Source: an uncultured Blautia sp. (GTDB lineage: Bacteria > Bacillota > Clostridia > Lachnospirales > Lachnospiraceae). Taken from it: DNA of 15,866 nucleotides. The DNA lies in NCBI GenBank assembly GCA_900551075.1, contig URVB01000067.1, positions 1 through 15,866 on the forward strand, read 5' to 3'. Shown here in pieces: positions 7,561 to 15,186 of the stretch (position 1 is the stretch's first letter; each line of letters opens with the position of its first letter). The notes beneath the pieces were generated by a model. That model had not been told where the DNA came from. It worked only from the letters and a program-made list of their open reading frames with translations, and did no database searches. Position numbers and translations under genes: made by a program.

Positions 7561-8202
7561 TTAATGGCCTCCTGTGTTCCCTGTTGCTGTTGCAAGGTCT
7601 TCTTTGGTGAGGATAGGCTTCGCGAAGAATTTCTCTTCTGTCAAGCCCTCCGGGAAATTCACTTCCGAGGAAACCTTTGCGACGATATCGCCAGCATCAT
7701 TAAATGGATATGCTGTAATCTTAATTGTATCTGTTTGCTCGGAAAAGCTTTCTTCCTTTGTCGCTGCTTCGTCTGTATTTTCCGACAGTTTACACTTCGG
7801 ATACCAATCATAACGAATCTTCCCGCCCTGAAGCTTTACAACCTTTCCATAGGCAAAGTAAGGCCTTTTCCTTCCCTCTCCGGATCCTCCGGAAAGTATT
7901 AGTCCTCCTTTGTCGATCAAATCTCCCCGCATTTTATGAAGAGTCGTATCCGGGAACGCAATAACCTCAACTTCTATATCTGTAGAAGGTGTCTCATTCA
8001 CTGTATCGTATAATACCCCACTTGAATAAATAGGCTGTGCAGTCATGTTCTCCGTAACCGAAACATTCTTCACAACATCTGTTTGTTCAACTTCTGTTTC
8101 GAATTCTTTCGTCCATTCCCCATCTTCTGTCATAGTGTTAAAACAAATATACTGACTTCCTACAGTTTCTTTGATCGGTGGTTTTTTCTTTGCAATTGGC
8201 AT
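7561..8202 (-). CDS. Major tail protein, phi13-like family
   Basis: This 213-residue protein is the likely tail tube subunit. It resembles the phi13-type major tail proteins of Firmicutes siphophages: a short Lys-rich start, a long beta-rich body with AFPDTTLHKMRGD and RPYFAYGKVVKLQGGKIRYDWYPKCKL near residues 110-138, then TDTIKITAYPFND and a Gly/Thr-rich end. I see no extra Ig-like domain at the C-terminus, so this is the short form. AGGAGG sits 6 nt before the ATG, a strong site that fits a highly made protein. It lies between the tail-completion genes and the tail chaperones. Confidence 0.87.
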   Translation of the reverse strand: MPIAKKKPPIKETVGSQYICFNTMTEDGEWTKEFETEVEQTDVVKNVSVTENMTAQPIYSSGVLYDTVNETPSTDIEVEVIAFPDTTLHKMRGDLIDKGGLILSGGSGEGRKRPYFAYGKVVKLQGGKIRYDWYPKCKLSENTDEAATKEESFSEQTDTIKITAYPFNDAGDIVAKVSSEVNFPEGLTEEKFFAKPILTKEDLATATGNTGGH

Positions 8203-8214
8203 TTTTTTCCTCCT

Positions 8215-8577
8215 CTATTTGAATATTTTTTCATTGATGCGCTTAAAATATTTTTCCTGATTCTTGTGAAAAGTCTGTTTAATATGTGGTGTTCCCCTCA
8301 TTTTTTTTGTACCCTTCTCTACCATTGGCCCATAATATTTTCCCCATCCGCTTTCTATTTCTTTTCCCTTTTTTCTGTGCGTTACAGTATCAAGAAGATG
8401 TGTATACCCTGCCGTCGCAATCGTAGAACGCGGTTTCGGAAGCTTTCGGACATCCTGTGCAAACGTGCCCGCTATCTCTTCTAGTACTCTCAATGCGTCC
8501 GATTCTGACACTTGATAATCTTCCAGAAGCTTTGATAATTCACTAAACCCTGATTCGGTAACTTCAATTTCAGACAT
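8215..8577 (-). CDS. HK97 gp10-like tail completion / minor capsid protein
   Basis: This 120-residue basic protein has the motif YYGPMVEKGT near residues 80-89 followed by PHIKQTFHKN, a common signature of the HK97 gp10-like family found at the head-tail junction. In this gene order it acts in completing the tail top or joining head to tail. It overlaps the preceding gene by 8 nt and the upstream GATGGAAG offers only a weak ribosome binding site, so coupling is likely. The major tail protein gene follows after 12 nt. Confidence 0.8.
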   Translation of the reverse strand: MSEIEVTESGFSELSKLLEDYQVSESDALRVLEEIAGTFAQDVRKLPKPRSTIATAGYTHLLDTVTHRKKGKEIESGWGKYYGPMVEKGTKKMRGTPHIKQTFHKNQEKYFKRINEKIFK

Positions 8578-8911
8578 CTTCCATCACATCCAACGCAAAG
8601 TATGTATGCCATGTCTTAGCAAAAATCGGATCATTCTCCACGTACTCATGATAAAATTCCGGATGCAGTCCGATATCACGCAGCTTTTTTCGCAGTTCCT
8701 TGTATTTCTCGTGCTGCGGTGTCCTGGCGTAAATGGATATTTGGTAGGTGACAACGTTTTTGTATCCTTCTCCAGAAGCCATTTCATCCCGCTCCACATA
8801 AGGCCAATATACAACGCGTGGGTAACTGTTTATATTCTCATCGCTGGTAGTTCCCTCATTTATTGGAATTTTAAGGCTGTGAAGCAGTTTGCTTAACTCT
8901 GCTTTTGTCAT
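8570..8911 (-). CDS. Putative tail terminator / small tail-completion protein
   Basis: This 113-residue protein lies between the head closure gene and the gp10-like gene. Its layout is an N-terminal helix, then RVVYWPYVERDEM, a beta strand VVTYQISIYA, a helix (KYKELRKKLRDIG) and a final WHTYFALDVMED strand. That matches the alpha/beta form of small tail terminator proteins, one of which is expected at this place. I do not recognise a specific named family with certainty. It overlaps the gene before it by 4 nt (ATGA) and the gene after it by 8 nt. Confidence 0.62.
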   Translation of the reverse strand: MTKAELSKLLHSLKIPINEGTTSDENINSYPRVVYWPYVERDEMASGEGYKNVVTYQISIYARTPQHEKYKELRKKLRDIGLHPEFYHEYVENDPIFAKTWHTYFALDVMEDV

Positions 8912-9255
8912 ATAATTCTCAACTCCCTTTCTGGTCTTATCAGTGTCAGTTCCGTTTCCGGAAAACCGTTCTTATCCTTCACATGAGCCGCATTGTACAC
9001 CAAATGCTGCTTCCCTTCTATAATGCATACACATTTGCTATTTACGTACTTATAGAGCGGTATTCGAATTTTCATTGTAAGTTCAATTCCTCCCTGATCA
9101 AATTGATATCTGGTTCTGTCAAAAATAGATATCTCTTTGTAACAGATCCTCATATGCTGGTCTTCCAGAACTTCCTCCGGAAAATCCGCGGACTCATCGC
9201 TCTTTATCCTGTACAGGTCAAAAATCCCGTCTTCATATGTTGGCGGATGTATCAT
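8908..9255 (-). CDS. Head closure / head-tail joining protein (SPP1 gp16-like)
   Basis: This 115-residue beta-rich protein resembles the phage head-tail joining (head closure) family: a short N-terminal lead with GIFDLYRIK, central strands with IELTMKIRIP, and KQHLVYNAAHVKDKNGFPETELTLIRPE at the C-terminal end. Such proteins form a ring beneath the connector that keeps DNA in the filled head and docks the tail. It overlaps both neighbours by 4 nt (ATGA). Confidence 0.72.
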   Translation of the reverse strand: MIHPPTYEDGIFDLYRIKSDESADFPEEVLEDQHMRICYKEISIFDRTRYQFDQGGIELTMKIRIPLYKYVNSKCVCIIEGKQHLVYNAAHVKDKNGFPETELTLIRPERELRII

Positions 9256-9518
9256 AATACTTCACTCCCCATTTGCCAGCTTAAAATTAAAGACCTATAG
9301 TTGCTTTCCCAGTCGTCAATCCTGTGATGGTAGGCATAATAAACGTAATTCTTCAAAAGGGATCGATAAGTAAGGTCTTTTTCTGCATCTCTTCCCGGAT
9401 TCAAGCTGTCTAATCGCGCTCTCCCCTCTTTTAAATAATTTTCTAATCCCTCATTAGGAAAATAAGGCGGAATCTGAAATTCCGCCCTTACTTCTTCCAA
9501 TATTTTTATATTTTCCAT
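9252..9518 (-). CDS. Head-tail connector (gp6-like adaptor)
   Basis: This small helical protein of 88 residues follows the major capsid gene directly, the place of gp6/gp15-type connector adaptors that bind the portal ring. Visible features are a short N-terminal helix, ENYLKEGRARLDSLNPG, and a long second half DLTYRSLLKNYVYYAYHHRIDDWESNY, typical of this family. AAAGG lies about 9 nt before its ATG. It is separated from the capsid gene stop by 14 nt. Confidence 0.72.
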   Translation of the reverse strand: MENIKILEEVRAEFQIPPYFPNEGLENYLKEGRARLDSLNPGRDAEKDLTYRSLLKNYVYYAYHHRIDDWESNYRSLILSWQMGSEVL

Positions 9519-9532
9519 ATATTCTTACGCCT

Positions 9533-10669
9533 TTAACTCTCTTTTGTTATCTGTGTAACCGGAAGTACATATTCTTCGAGTTTTGTAACATCGAATACTA
9601 CTGCGCAGTTATCATCTACCGCCCGTCCATTTGCATAACACTTTCCAATAATGAGGTCTGCATCATCCATAGCCTTTGTCTCTTTGTACTCATCAAACCG
9701 TGTTCCGGTAATCCCCATAGTATAGACTCCTTCGATCGTGAATGCAGCCTTTCCCTGTGGACAATTTGCATCTGCATGCTTAACAATTGGCATGAAAGAA
9801 GTGTTTCTGTATCCTCCTGTTAATGCTTCTCCGTACAAAGCCGGATCTATATATTCTGCTTCGTCCATCGGATTGCATATCAAATGAAGTGCAGATACTA
9901 CTCTCTTTCCATTGTTTGTCAACTTCTTTCTTGTGTCCGCCAGTCCTTTTGGAGAAAATTTTTTGATATTTGTCAGTATCTCTTTGGCGCTTGCAGTGCC
10001 ATCGCTTTTAAAGGTTTCAATTTTGTTGAAAATTCCCACTGGCCCTGTTTTTCCATTTCCGTTCAGATATCCATCTACAAGTCCATCCTGCATTGCTTCG
10101 GATAATATTGCCGTAAAGTACTTATCTATAAACGGAAGTGCCAAATCTCTGATCGCCTTTGGAATTACAAGATATGTGGTAAGCTTACATTGCTCAATAT
10201 TTAGGCTATTAACGGCAGCAGAAAGTTCCCCGCGAATCTCTTCCGTAAGTCCTCCCCACACAGCTTTTCCGGAATGTTCCGCCACAACCCATTTTTTAAC
10301 ATCTGCCGGTGCGAAGCTTATCAGTTTTAAAATATCGCTTGCTTTTTTCACATCTTCCAGTGTCCGATCAATAATTGATGTTGGAAGGATGTCTATCTGG
10401 CTGGCAGTAATTGCCTGCTTTATGTCCTTAAAATTCTGATAAAATTCTTCCTCTTCTTTTGATAATTTGTGCAGATTAAGGTTTTTTCTATATTCCTCAT
10501 CCGCTGCTGCCTTTGCATTCTGCTCCGTAAGCTCCCTAATCAATTTCTGATATCTGTCTGTTACGATCATATCTGCTGCTTCATAGATCGCCTGTCCCTT
10601 GTCCTCTGCTTCATTCAGCAACTTAGTTACTTTTTCCTGCATTTCTTTATCTTTTCCATCAATTCTCAT
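9533..10669 (-). CDS. Major capsid protein, HK97 fold
   Basis: This 378-residue protein builds the icosahedral shell. Residues 1 to about 100 are charged and helical, the expected delta (scaffold) domain that a prohead protease removes. The remaining part holds HK97-family marks: KLTTYLVIPKAIRDL around 172-186, GYLNGNGKTGPVGIF around 208-222, and a C-terminal domain with HADANCPQGKAAF and FDVTKLEEYV. The ClpP-type protease gene ends 4 nt inside it (ATGA), and AAGGAG lies upstream of the ATG. I cannot place the cleavage site from sequence alone, and I see no evidence for or against the HK97 covalent crosslink. Confidence 0.9.
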   Translation of the reverse strand: MRIDGKDKEMQEKVTKLLNEAEDKGQAIYEAADMIVTDRYQKLIRELTEQNAKAAADEEYRKNLNLHKLSKEEEEFYQNFKDIKQAITASQIDILPTSIIDRTLEDVKKASDILKLISFAPADVKKWVVAEHSGKAVWGGLTEEIRGELSAAVNSLNIEQCKLTTYLVIPKAIRDLALPFIDKYFTAILSEAMQDGLVDGYLNGNGKTGPVGIFNKIETFKSDGTASAKEILTNIKKFSPKGLADTRKKLTNNGKRVVSALHLICNPMDEAEYIDPALYGEALTGGYRNTSFMPIVKHADANCPQGKAAFTIEGVYTMGITGTRFDEYKETKAMDDADLIIGKCYANGRAVDDNCAVVFDVTKLEEYVLPVTQITKES

Positions 10670-11442
10670 TTTTCCCGCACTCCTTTTCCAGAATTAAAAA
10701 AATCACCAAATCCATTTCTATCATTTTTTCTTTCATTTTCTTTCTGCTTTATCAAGAAAGCTTCAACCTTACCCGCTACCTTTTCTGCAATCTCATCCAC
10801 ATCTATAATATCTTCAGCATCAAGATACCCTGAACCACTTGTAATGCCCAGGATTCTGTCCCGTATATTCTGCATTGCCGACTGGTTCATTCCCTCTTCT
10901 TTAGAACTTACTACCCCAGTGGCAAAACCCCATTCCGTCGCTTCTCTTGCAGTAATCCATGTCTCCTCATCCATAAGATTCTTCAGCGCTTCTTCGGAAA
11001 TATTCACCTTTTCCATATAGGCTTTTACGGACCCATTCGTGATCTTATCTAAAATGTTTGCCCGTTTCCTGAATTCGTTAGCATCCCCCGATGCGCAGGT
11101 CCATGCATTATGAATCATCAGCAATGATGCTTCGTTCATAATGCGTTCATCTCCCGCCATGAATATTACAGAAGCCGCAGAGCAGGCAAATCCATCGCAA
11201 TATGTAGTAACCTTTTTGCTGCTGTTTTTCAGGGTATTGTAAATCGCTAATCCCTCTGCCACATCTCCGCCATATGAATTGATATGAACGTTAATGCTGC
11301 TGGCCGTAAGCCCTGCAAGCTCCTTCACAACGGAATATGCATCCTTGCCTTTCTCATCCCACGGCCAACTTGTAATGTCACCAAAAATATACAGGTCAGC
11401 ACTGTCTCCGGTTGTTTCCAGTGAATAATATCTATTTCTCAT
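10666..11442 (-). CDS. ClpP-type prohead protease
   Basis: This 258-residue protein is a ClpP-like serine protease used by phages to mature capsids. NSYGGDVAEG at residues 55-64 forms the oxyanion-hole turn. Ser88 in CDGFACSAAS is the expected nucleophile, His111 in LLMIHNAW the base, and an Asp near 132 the likely third residue. After about residue 185 a basic, charged tail follows that is not part of the ClpP core. It sits between portal and capsid genes with 4-nt overlaps on both sides (ATGA), the classic order. The target is presumably the capsid N-terminal domain and possibly itself. Confidence 0.92.
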   Translation of the reverse strand: MRNRYYSLETTGDSADLYIFGDITSWPWDEKGKDAYSVVKELAGLTASSINVHINSYGGDVAEGLAIYNTLKNSSKKVTTYCDGFACSAASVIFMAGDERIMNEASLLMIHNAWTCASGDANEFRKRANILDKITNGSVKAYMEKVNISEEALKNLMDEETWITAREATEWGFATGVVSSKEEGMNQSAMQNIRDRILGITSGSGYLDAEDIIDVDEIAEKVAGKVEAFLIKQKENERKNDRNGFGDFFNSGKGVREK

Positions 11443-12590
11443 TTTTCTTCTCCTTTCCCACCAAGGTCGTTGGTGTAATTCTTTGTAATGACTCTCTCCC
11501 TGCTAAATTCTGTATTCAGCTGCTCCAAGCCTACCATATCCCGAATTTCATCAAAGTTAAAGCCTATGCTTCGAAGTTTGTCCAAGTTGGCGGCGCTTTC
11601 AATGGTATCGATATGCTTATATTTGCTCAGGTCTACCCAAATACGCTCTCCTTTCAGAAAGTCGCTCTCCCCGACAAATTTTGCATTCATGGAATCATTG
11701 AGCACTTCTGCCACCCAGCTTACCGCATATGTAATAAACTCATTTGTGCTGTCCGCTTTTTCCGTGATTTCCCCCAGAAATACGGCTTTCGGAATATCAA
11801 ACGCAAGGGCGGTTTCCGTAAATATTTCTTTTGAAATTTTTACAATGTCTTCACTGGAAACGTCCGTATTTATTTCCAGTTGCTTTGTTACAAGTCCAGC
11901 GCTATTTGTGATGATTTCAATATCATCCGATTCCAGTAATCTCTTCACTCCATCCTTGTACTCATCACTGGTCAGTTGCTTTTCCGTGCCATCCGGGTTT
12001 TTTTTCCTTATCATCTGCAGGCCATCCATTTCCAGCGCAAATTTCGGAATACTGGTCAGTTTTTTTACAGCACACATGGCACTTACTATATCGTCATACA
12101 GACTTATTATTTTTTTCAAATAAGCCTGTATTTTTTTATTCCTCGCTTTTAGGTGTAGTACCTCATTCGCCGTGAACGTCCTCCGAAGATATAATGATTC
12201 TTCATTTGACGTAATCTTTACATCCCTGTATATCTGTGGCAGAAGCACAGAATCATTGCATGAAAACCCATCTGCTATGTAAAGGCTCCCACTGATCAGA
12301 CAGATCAGACATTCCGACTCTGTAAGCATCTTCCTTACCGCCTTCATCCAGAAGTCTGTCGCTGTCTCATTCGCATTTGGGCGGACATTCAGAATGTAAT
12401 AAATATGGTCTTTTTCCCTCCCGCTTTTTCTTTGTACCACAAACTCGCTCTTGGCGATCGCCTTTGCAATCATCCCTACTGCTTTTTCCAGCGCCATTTT
12501 TGATATCTGCAGTCTTTTTACATCGACTTTGATTAACTCTACAGCACTCTGTCTGGTTCCGTCCCGTGCATTAAAAAACCAATCAAACAT
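11439..12590 (-). CDS. Portal protein, HK97 family
   Basis: The 383-residue protein forms the dodecameric DNA gate at one head vertex. Family marks are YYILNVRPNANETATDFW around residues 64-81, ISGSLYIADGF around 99-109, and the later SSEDIVKISKEIFTETALAFDIPKAVF helical run that lines the channel. An AGAGGG site lies 7 nt before its ATG, and the start overlaps the large terminase end by 8 nt. The length is at the short end for this family (often 380-420). No frameshift or truncation is seen. Confidence 0.9.
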   Translation of the reverse strand: MFDWFFNARDGTRQSAVELIKVDVKRLQISKMALEKAVGMIAKAIAKSEFVVQRKSGREKDHIYYILNVRPNANETATDFWMKAVRKMLTESECLICLISGSLYIADGFSCNDSVLLPQIYRDVKITSNEESLYLRRTFTANEVLHLKARNKKIQAYLKKIISLYDDIVSAMCAVKKLTSIPKFALEMDGLQMIRKKNPDGTEKQLTSDEYKDGVKRLLESDDIEIITNSAGLVTKQLEINTDVSSEDIVKISKEIFTETALAFDIPKAVFLGEITEKADSTNEFITYAVSWVAEVLNDSMNAKFVGESDFLKGERIWVDLSKYKHIDTIESAANLDKLRSIGFNFDEIRDMVGLEQLNTEFSRERVITKNYTNDLGGKGEEK

Positions 12591-14247
12591 AAATAACCCT
12601 CTCTCTTAGCAAATCTTTTGAGTACATGGCAGCTACAAGCGCCATGAAACCATCATTTTTCCTTAGTTTCGGTTCAATCTTTCCAAACTGCTTATTTCCG
12701 TATTTATCAGTTGATACATTTGTATTATTGGTATACCATCGCATAATAGCAGATGGTCCGTAGTTTATCTTTCCTTCTGCGAACAGTTTTTCAATTTCAG
12801 GTGCAATAATTCCACATATGGAGCCAATCTTCCTAAGTGGTCTTAGCATTTCATTTGGATTCTGCTTTGTTTCCGGCCGTATTCCATAGGATTCAAATGC
12901 GATTTTGAACATCGTATATCGGTATGTATCCATAGTAATCTTCAGTACCATGTATTCTGACATTCGGTCGATACACCATCTTACGATCGTCTCGATTGGA
13001 ATCACTGGCTCCTGAACCACCTCATAATCCTGAAATTCAGGAAGTCCGTAATTCTTAATAACGGGAAACTTTATGGAATCCAGGAATGGAGAATGTTCGC
13101 AGATCCAAGTGTGTTGTCTCCATATGTATTCCCCGTTCTCTTCCGTCAAAACACCTGCGGAAGCAAAATCCCTGATATCCGCATAGTCAATGGCCACAAT
13201 GGCGGACTTGCCCTTGGTTTCTGGTGTCGGTCTCGGTGTTTTTTTCTCAATATCTTCATAACAGCACCTCAGAATATCTTCCCATTTACATACCGTCTGT
13301 TCTTCTTTTCTTGCAGGCAGATTCATCCTTTTTGTGATAAATTCCGGCCTTTTTGACGTAATTTTCTGCATCTCCATGTGATCTTTCAAAATCTGATTCG
13401 CCAATATTGGCATGTATTCCATGGACGGATTTGATTTATGCCACGCATCAGAATCATCTATCTCTTCCTTGTTATCAATTTTGCAAATAAAAGGAAAATA
13501 GCCCAATGGATTTTCCCCCGTCGTAAGAATCTCATTTATCATTGTTAATATTTCGTCTAGCGGGCCGTCTCTTATATATCCATTTGTCGTAATGATAAAT
13601 TCCCTTGGATGCTTTACTTTTCCAAGCGCTGACTCAAATACATTGATCTGCTCATAATTTTCGTATGCATGTATTTCATTTAATACTAAACATCCTGGTC
13701 GCTTACCGTCCTTTGTGTCTGCGTTGGAAGTGTTATATTTTAGTTCTGATCCAGTTGCAATATTAGTTATTAGTTCTTTTGTTACTCTGAATTTTCCCTT
13801 CATTTTTGGAATATTCATGGCATCATAGGCAACTTTGAATGTATCCTTTATCTGTTTCTCGGAATTTGCGACGATCTCTACATGATAATTTCTCACTCCA
13901 TAAAGTGGTGTTTGTAAAAAATTCACTAGCGGAACAACAAGGCCATCTTTACCATTTCCACGTCCCATAAATATTACAAATTTGGGGAACAATGGCATGT
14001 CATCTACATACATAAACGCAAATGCATATATGAATTTTTGATACAAAAACAACGGATAATAATATTTTTCGCAGTATTTTACACAATTTCGATATGTTTT
14101 TTCGTCAAAAAAAACATCGTTTCTTCTCAATGTTGGAAGCACGATATTTTCAATCAACAGACGTCTCTCTTTGTTAATCCAAGTTGGATGTTCCTTAGCA
14201 TAGGCAAGATATTCATCAATTTCTTTACAGGTAATCATCTTCGTCAT
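12583..14247 (-). CDS. terL: Terminase large subunit (TerL), packaging ATPase-nuclease
   Basis: This 554-residue protein is the DNA-packaging motor. The ATPase half has Walker A GRGNGKD at residues 95-101, Walker B-like LVLNEIHAYEN at 187-197, and the TTNG coupling motif at 220-223. The nuclease half has acidic positions Asp354 (AIDYAD), Asp440 (ITMD) and Asp532 (KNDGFMAL), spaced as in RNase H-like terminase nucleases. Walker B carries Asn190 where most ATPases have Asp; I recall the same substitution in related Firmicutes terminases, so it is probably normal here. The start overlaps the TerS gene by 23 nt and lacks a good ribosome binding site; an ATG at residue 4 is an alternative. Length is normal for the family. 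Confidence 0.93.
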   Translation of the reverse strand: MTKMITCKEIDEYLAYAKEHPTWINKERRLLIENIVLPTLRRNDVFFDEKTYRNCVKYCEKYYYPLFLYQKFIYAFAFMYVDDMPLFPKFVIFMGRGNGKDGLVVPLVNFLQTPLYGVRNYHVEIVANSEKQIKDTFKVAYDAMNIPKMKGKFRVTKELITNIATGSELKYNTSNADTKDGKRPGCLVLNEIHAYENYEQINVFESALGKVKHPREFIITTNGYIRDGPLDEILTMINEILTTGENPLGYFPFICKIDNKEEIDDSDAWHKSNPSMEYMPILANQILKDHMEMQKITSKRPEFITKRMNLPARKEEQTVCKWEDILRCCYEDIEKKTPRPTPETKGKSAIVAIDYADIRDFASAGVLTEENGEYIWRQHTWICEHSPFLDSIKFPVIKNYGLPEFQDYEVVQEPVIPIETIVRWCIDRMSEYMVLKITMDTYRYTMFKIAFESYGIRPETKQNPNEMLRPLRKIGSICGIIAPEIEKLFAEGKINYGPSAIMRWYTNNTNVSTDKYGNKQFGKIEPKLRKNDGFMALVAAMYSKDLLRERVIYV

Positions 14248-14533
14248 AGCCGTCCGACAGCGGCTCCCGGAGTTTTAGATCGTTTAATATCTTTAGCATG
14301 GTCGCAGTGGTCTTCTGCAAGTTCTGTATAGATTCGTTTGGTTTCTCAGTAGCTATGCCGTTTCCGTTAGTGGTCTTATACCGGATTCCCTTTTGTTTGA
14401 TATCTGAAATCAACTTTTTCTTTAATTCCCAGTATGTCACGTAGTCATTAGCCAAATCTTCATAAAACTTTCCGGTCTTATTCTGCATCCGTAGCTGCTG
14501 TAGCAAAGATTCCGTCATTTGTTTCTTTGTCAT
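14225..14533 (-). CDS. terS: Terminase small subunit (TerS), P27-like
   Basis: The chosen product has 102 residues from the ATG at 14533, starting MTKKQMTESLLQQL. The pattern YEDLANDYVTYWELKKKL, then NGNGI and NESIQNLQKTTATMLKILNDL, is that of P27-like small terminase subunits, which bind the packaging site and pass DNA to TerL. The C-terminus is acidic (DGYDEDDYL). The frame is open upstream to a GTG at 14590, which would add 19 basic residues; family members I recall start like the shorter form. The only candidate ribosome binding sites are poor (GAAGGG at long range, GGCGG closer), so the start remains somewhat uncertain. TerL follows with a 23-nt overlap. Confidence 0.85.
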   Translation of the reverse strand: MTKKQMTESLLQQLRMQNKTGKFYEDLANDYVTYWELKKKLISDIKQKGIRYKTTNGNGIATEKPNESIQNLQKTTATMLKILNDLKLREPLSDGYDEDDYL

Positions 14534-14683
14534 CCTGTATCGCCGCCCTTCTGTTGTTATCGTCCCTGTCCTGCATCTATCCCTCCCCACCCCTCTCGCG
14601 CGAGAAATGTTTTTTTCTCCGGAGTCATGGCCACATTCCCGTTCTCCATTTTTGAAAAATCATTGAGAATTGCCCCGGGGGCG
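14534..14683 (-). other. Palindrome-rich gap between HNH and terS: candidate cos/packaging region
   Basis: This 150-bp gap holds four dyads: a perfect 12-bp palindrome tctcgcgcgaga at 14594-14605, an 8-bp ctccggag at 14617-14624, a nested dyad at 14642-14669 (ttctc...gagaa around attttt-g-aaaaat), and ccccgggg at 14673-14680. In many cos-type phages with an HNH gene beside terS, the packaging site lies close to these genes. The assignment is inference; no known cos sequence is recognised. Confidence 0.35.
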
Positions 14684-15016
14684 TCACCACCGTTCCTGCG
14701 ATATCGGCTTCTTTCGTTTTGTAAATTGTCTGACCGTCCGGCCATGCCTGATGTTATGACACTGTGTACACAGGCTGATCAGGTTGTCATTATCCAACGC
14801 CAAGTCTGGACGTTCTGTCAGTTCCTTGATATGATGTACCTCACAAGCCCGACGGATCTCCCTGTCTTCTGCGGGAAGGAAATTATTCTGCCGCACTGCT
14901 TCGCGCAAACGCTTAGTGCAATCCTGGCATTCATGCCTGTCCCTCTCCAATATGCTGATACGCTTAGCCTTCCATTCTTTAGAATTATAAAATCTCTTTT
15001 TTCCCTTATCATTCAT
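14684..15016 (-). CDS. HNH endonuclease next to terminase genes
   Basis: This 110-residue phage HNH nuclease has zinc-binding pairs Cys30/Cys33 and Cys83/Cys86, a catalytic His in EVHHIKEL (His61-His62), Asn78 in DNDNLISLC, and His91 in CHNIRHGR. The rest is basic. Such proteins, encoded directly upstream of terS, are needed in several cos phages for terminase to cut cos, so a packaging role is likely. The frame runs upstream to a TTG at 15061, with ATGs at 15046 and 15034, but those lie in or just after a terminator-like hairpin. The ATG at 15016 follows AGAGG at 9 nt and begins MNDKGKKRFYNSKEW, as in relatives I recall, so it is preferred. Confidence 0.85.
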   Translation of the reverse strand: MNDKGKKRFYNSKEWKAKRISILERDRHECQDCTKRLREAVRQNNFLPAEDREIRRACEVHHIKELTERPDLALDNDNLISLCTQCHNIRHGRTVRQFTKRKKPISQERW

Positions 15017-15052
15017 ACTTGTCTGCCTCTGCATTGCTTGTTGCATAATAAA

Positions 15053-15076
15053 AAGAGACAACCAAAGTTATCTCTT
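15053..15076 (-). terminator. Rho-independent terminator-like hairpin upstream of HNH
   Basis: On the minus strand AAGAGATAAC pairs with GTTGTCTCTT across a TTTG loop, a 10-bp stem with one G-U wobble, and runs straight into TTTATT. It would end transcripts coming from the regulator gene or act as an attenuator for the packaging operon. The plus-strand reading lacks a matching T tract. Confidence 0.6.
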
Positions 15077-15093
15077 ACTTTACATTTTAAAAT

Positions 15094-15122
15094 CCACCGC
15101 CAGACTATACGCCTAGCGGTAG
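15094..15122 (-). repeat. Imperfect dyad / 12-bp hairpin in the regulator-HNH gap
   Basis: As DNA the arms accgccagac (15096-15105) and gcctagcggt (15111-15120) match 8 of 10 around a 5-bp spacer tatac. As minus-strand RNA all ten pair with two G-U wobbles, and two more pairs extend the stem to 12. It could be an operator, a cos-like two-fold site, or an RNA hairpin; the sequence alone does not decide. Confidence 0.5.
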
Positions 15123-15138
15123 GTACTGGAAGGTCTTA

Positions 15139-15161
15139 TGGGTTCCTTTCAACTTTACCCA
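15139..15161 (-). repeat. Small inverted repeat upstream in the same gap
   Basis: The arms tgggt (15139-15143) and accca (15157-15161) flank a 13-nt loop. It is the first of three stem-forming elements in the 170-bp gap 15017-15186. Five pairs alone could arise by chance. Confidence 0.3.
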
Positions 15162-15186
15162 ATACCATAATAACACAGAAGTGGGT

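Noticed and set aside
10469..11020. Plus-strand frame of 183 codons opposite capsid and protease genes
   Set aside because: Ser/Phe-rich antisense shadow crossing two recognised genes; no start signal.
15017..15061. Longer HNH protein starting at TTG 15061 or the ATGs at 15046 and 15034
   Set aside because: These starts lie in or immediately after the terminator-like hairpin and lack a ribosome binding site; ATG 15016 has AGAGG upstream and a family-like N-terminus.
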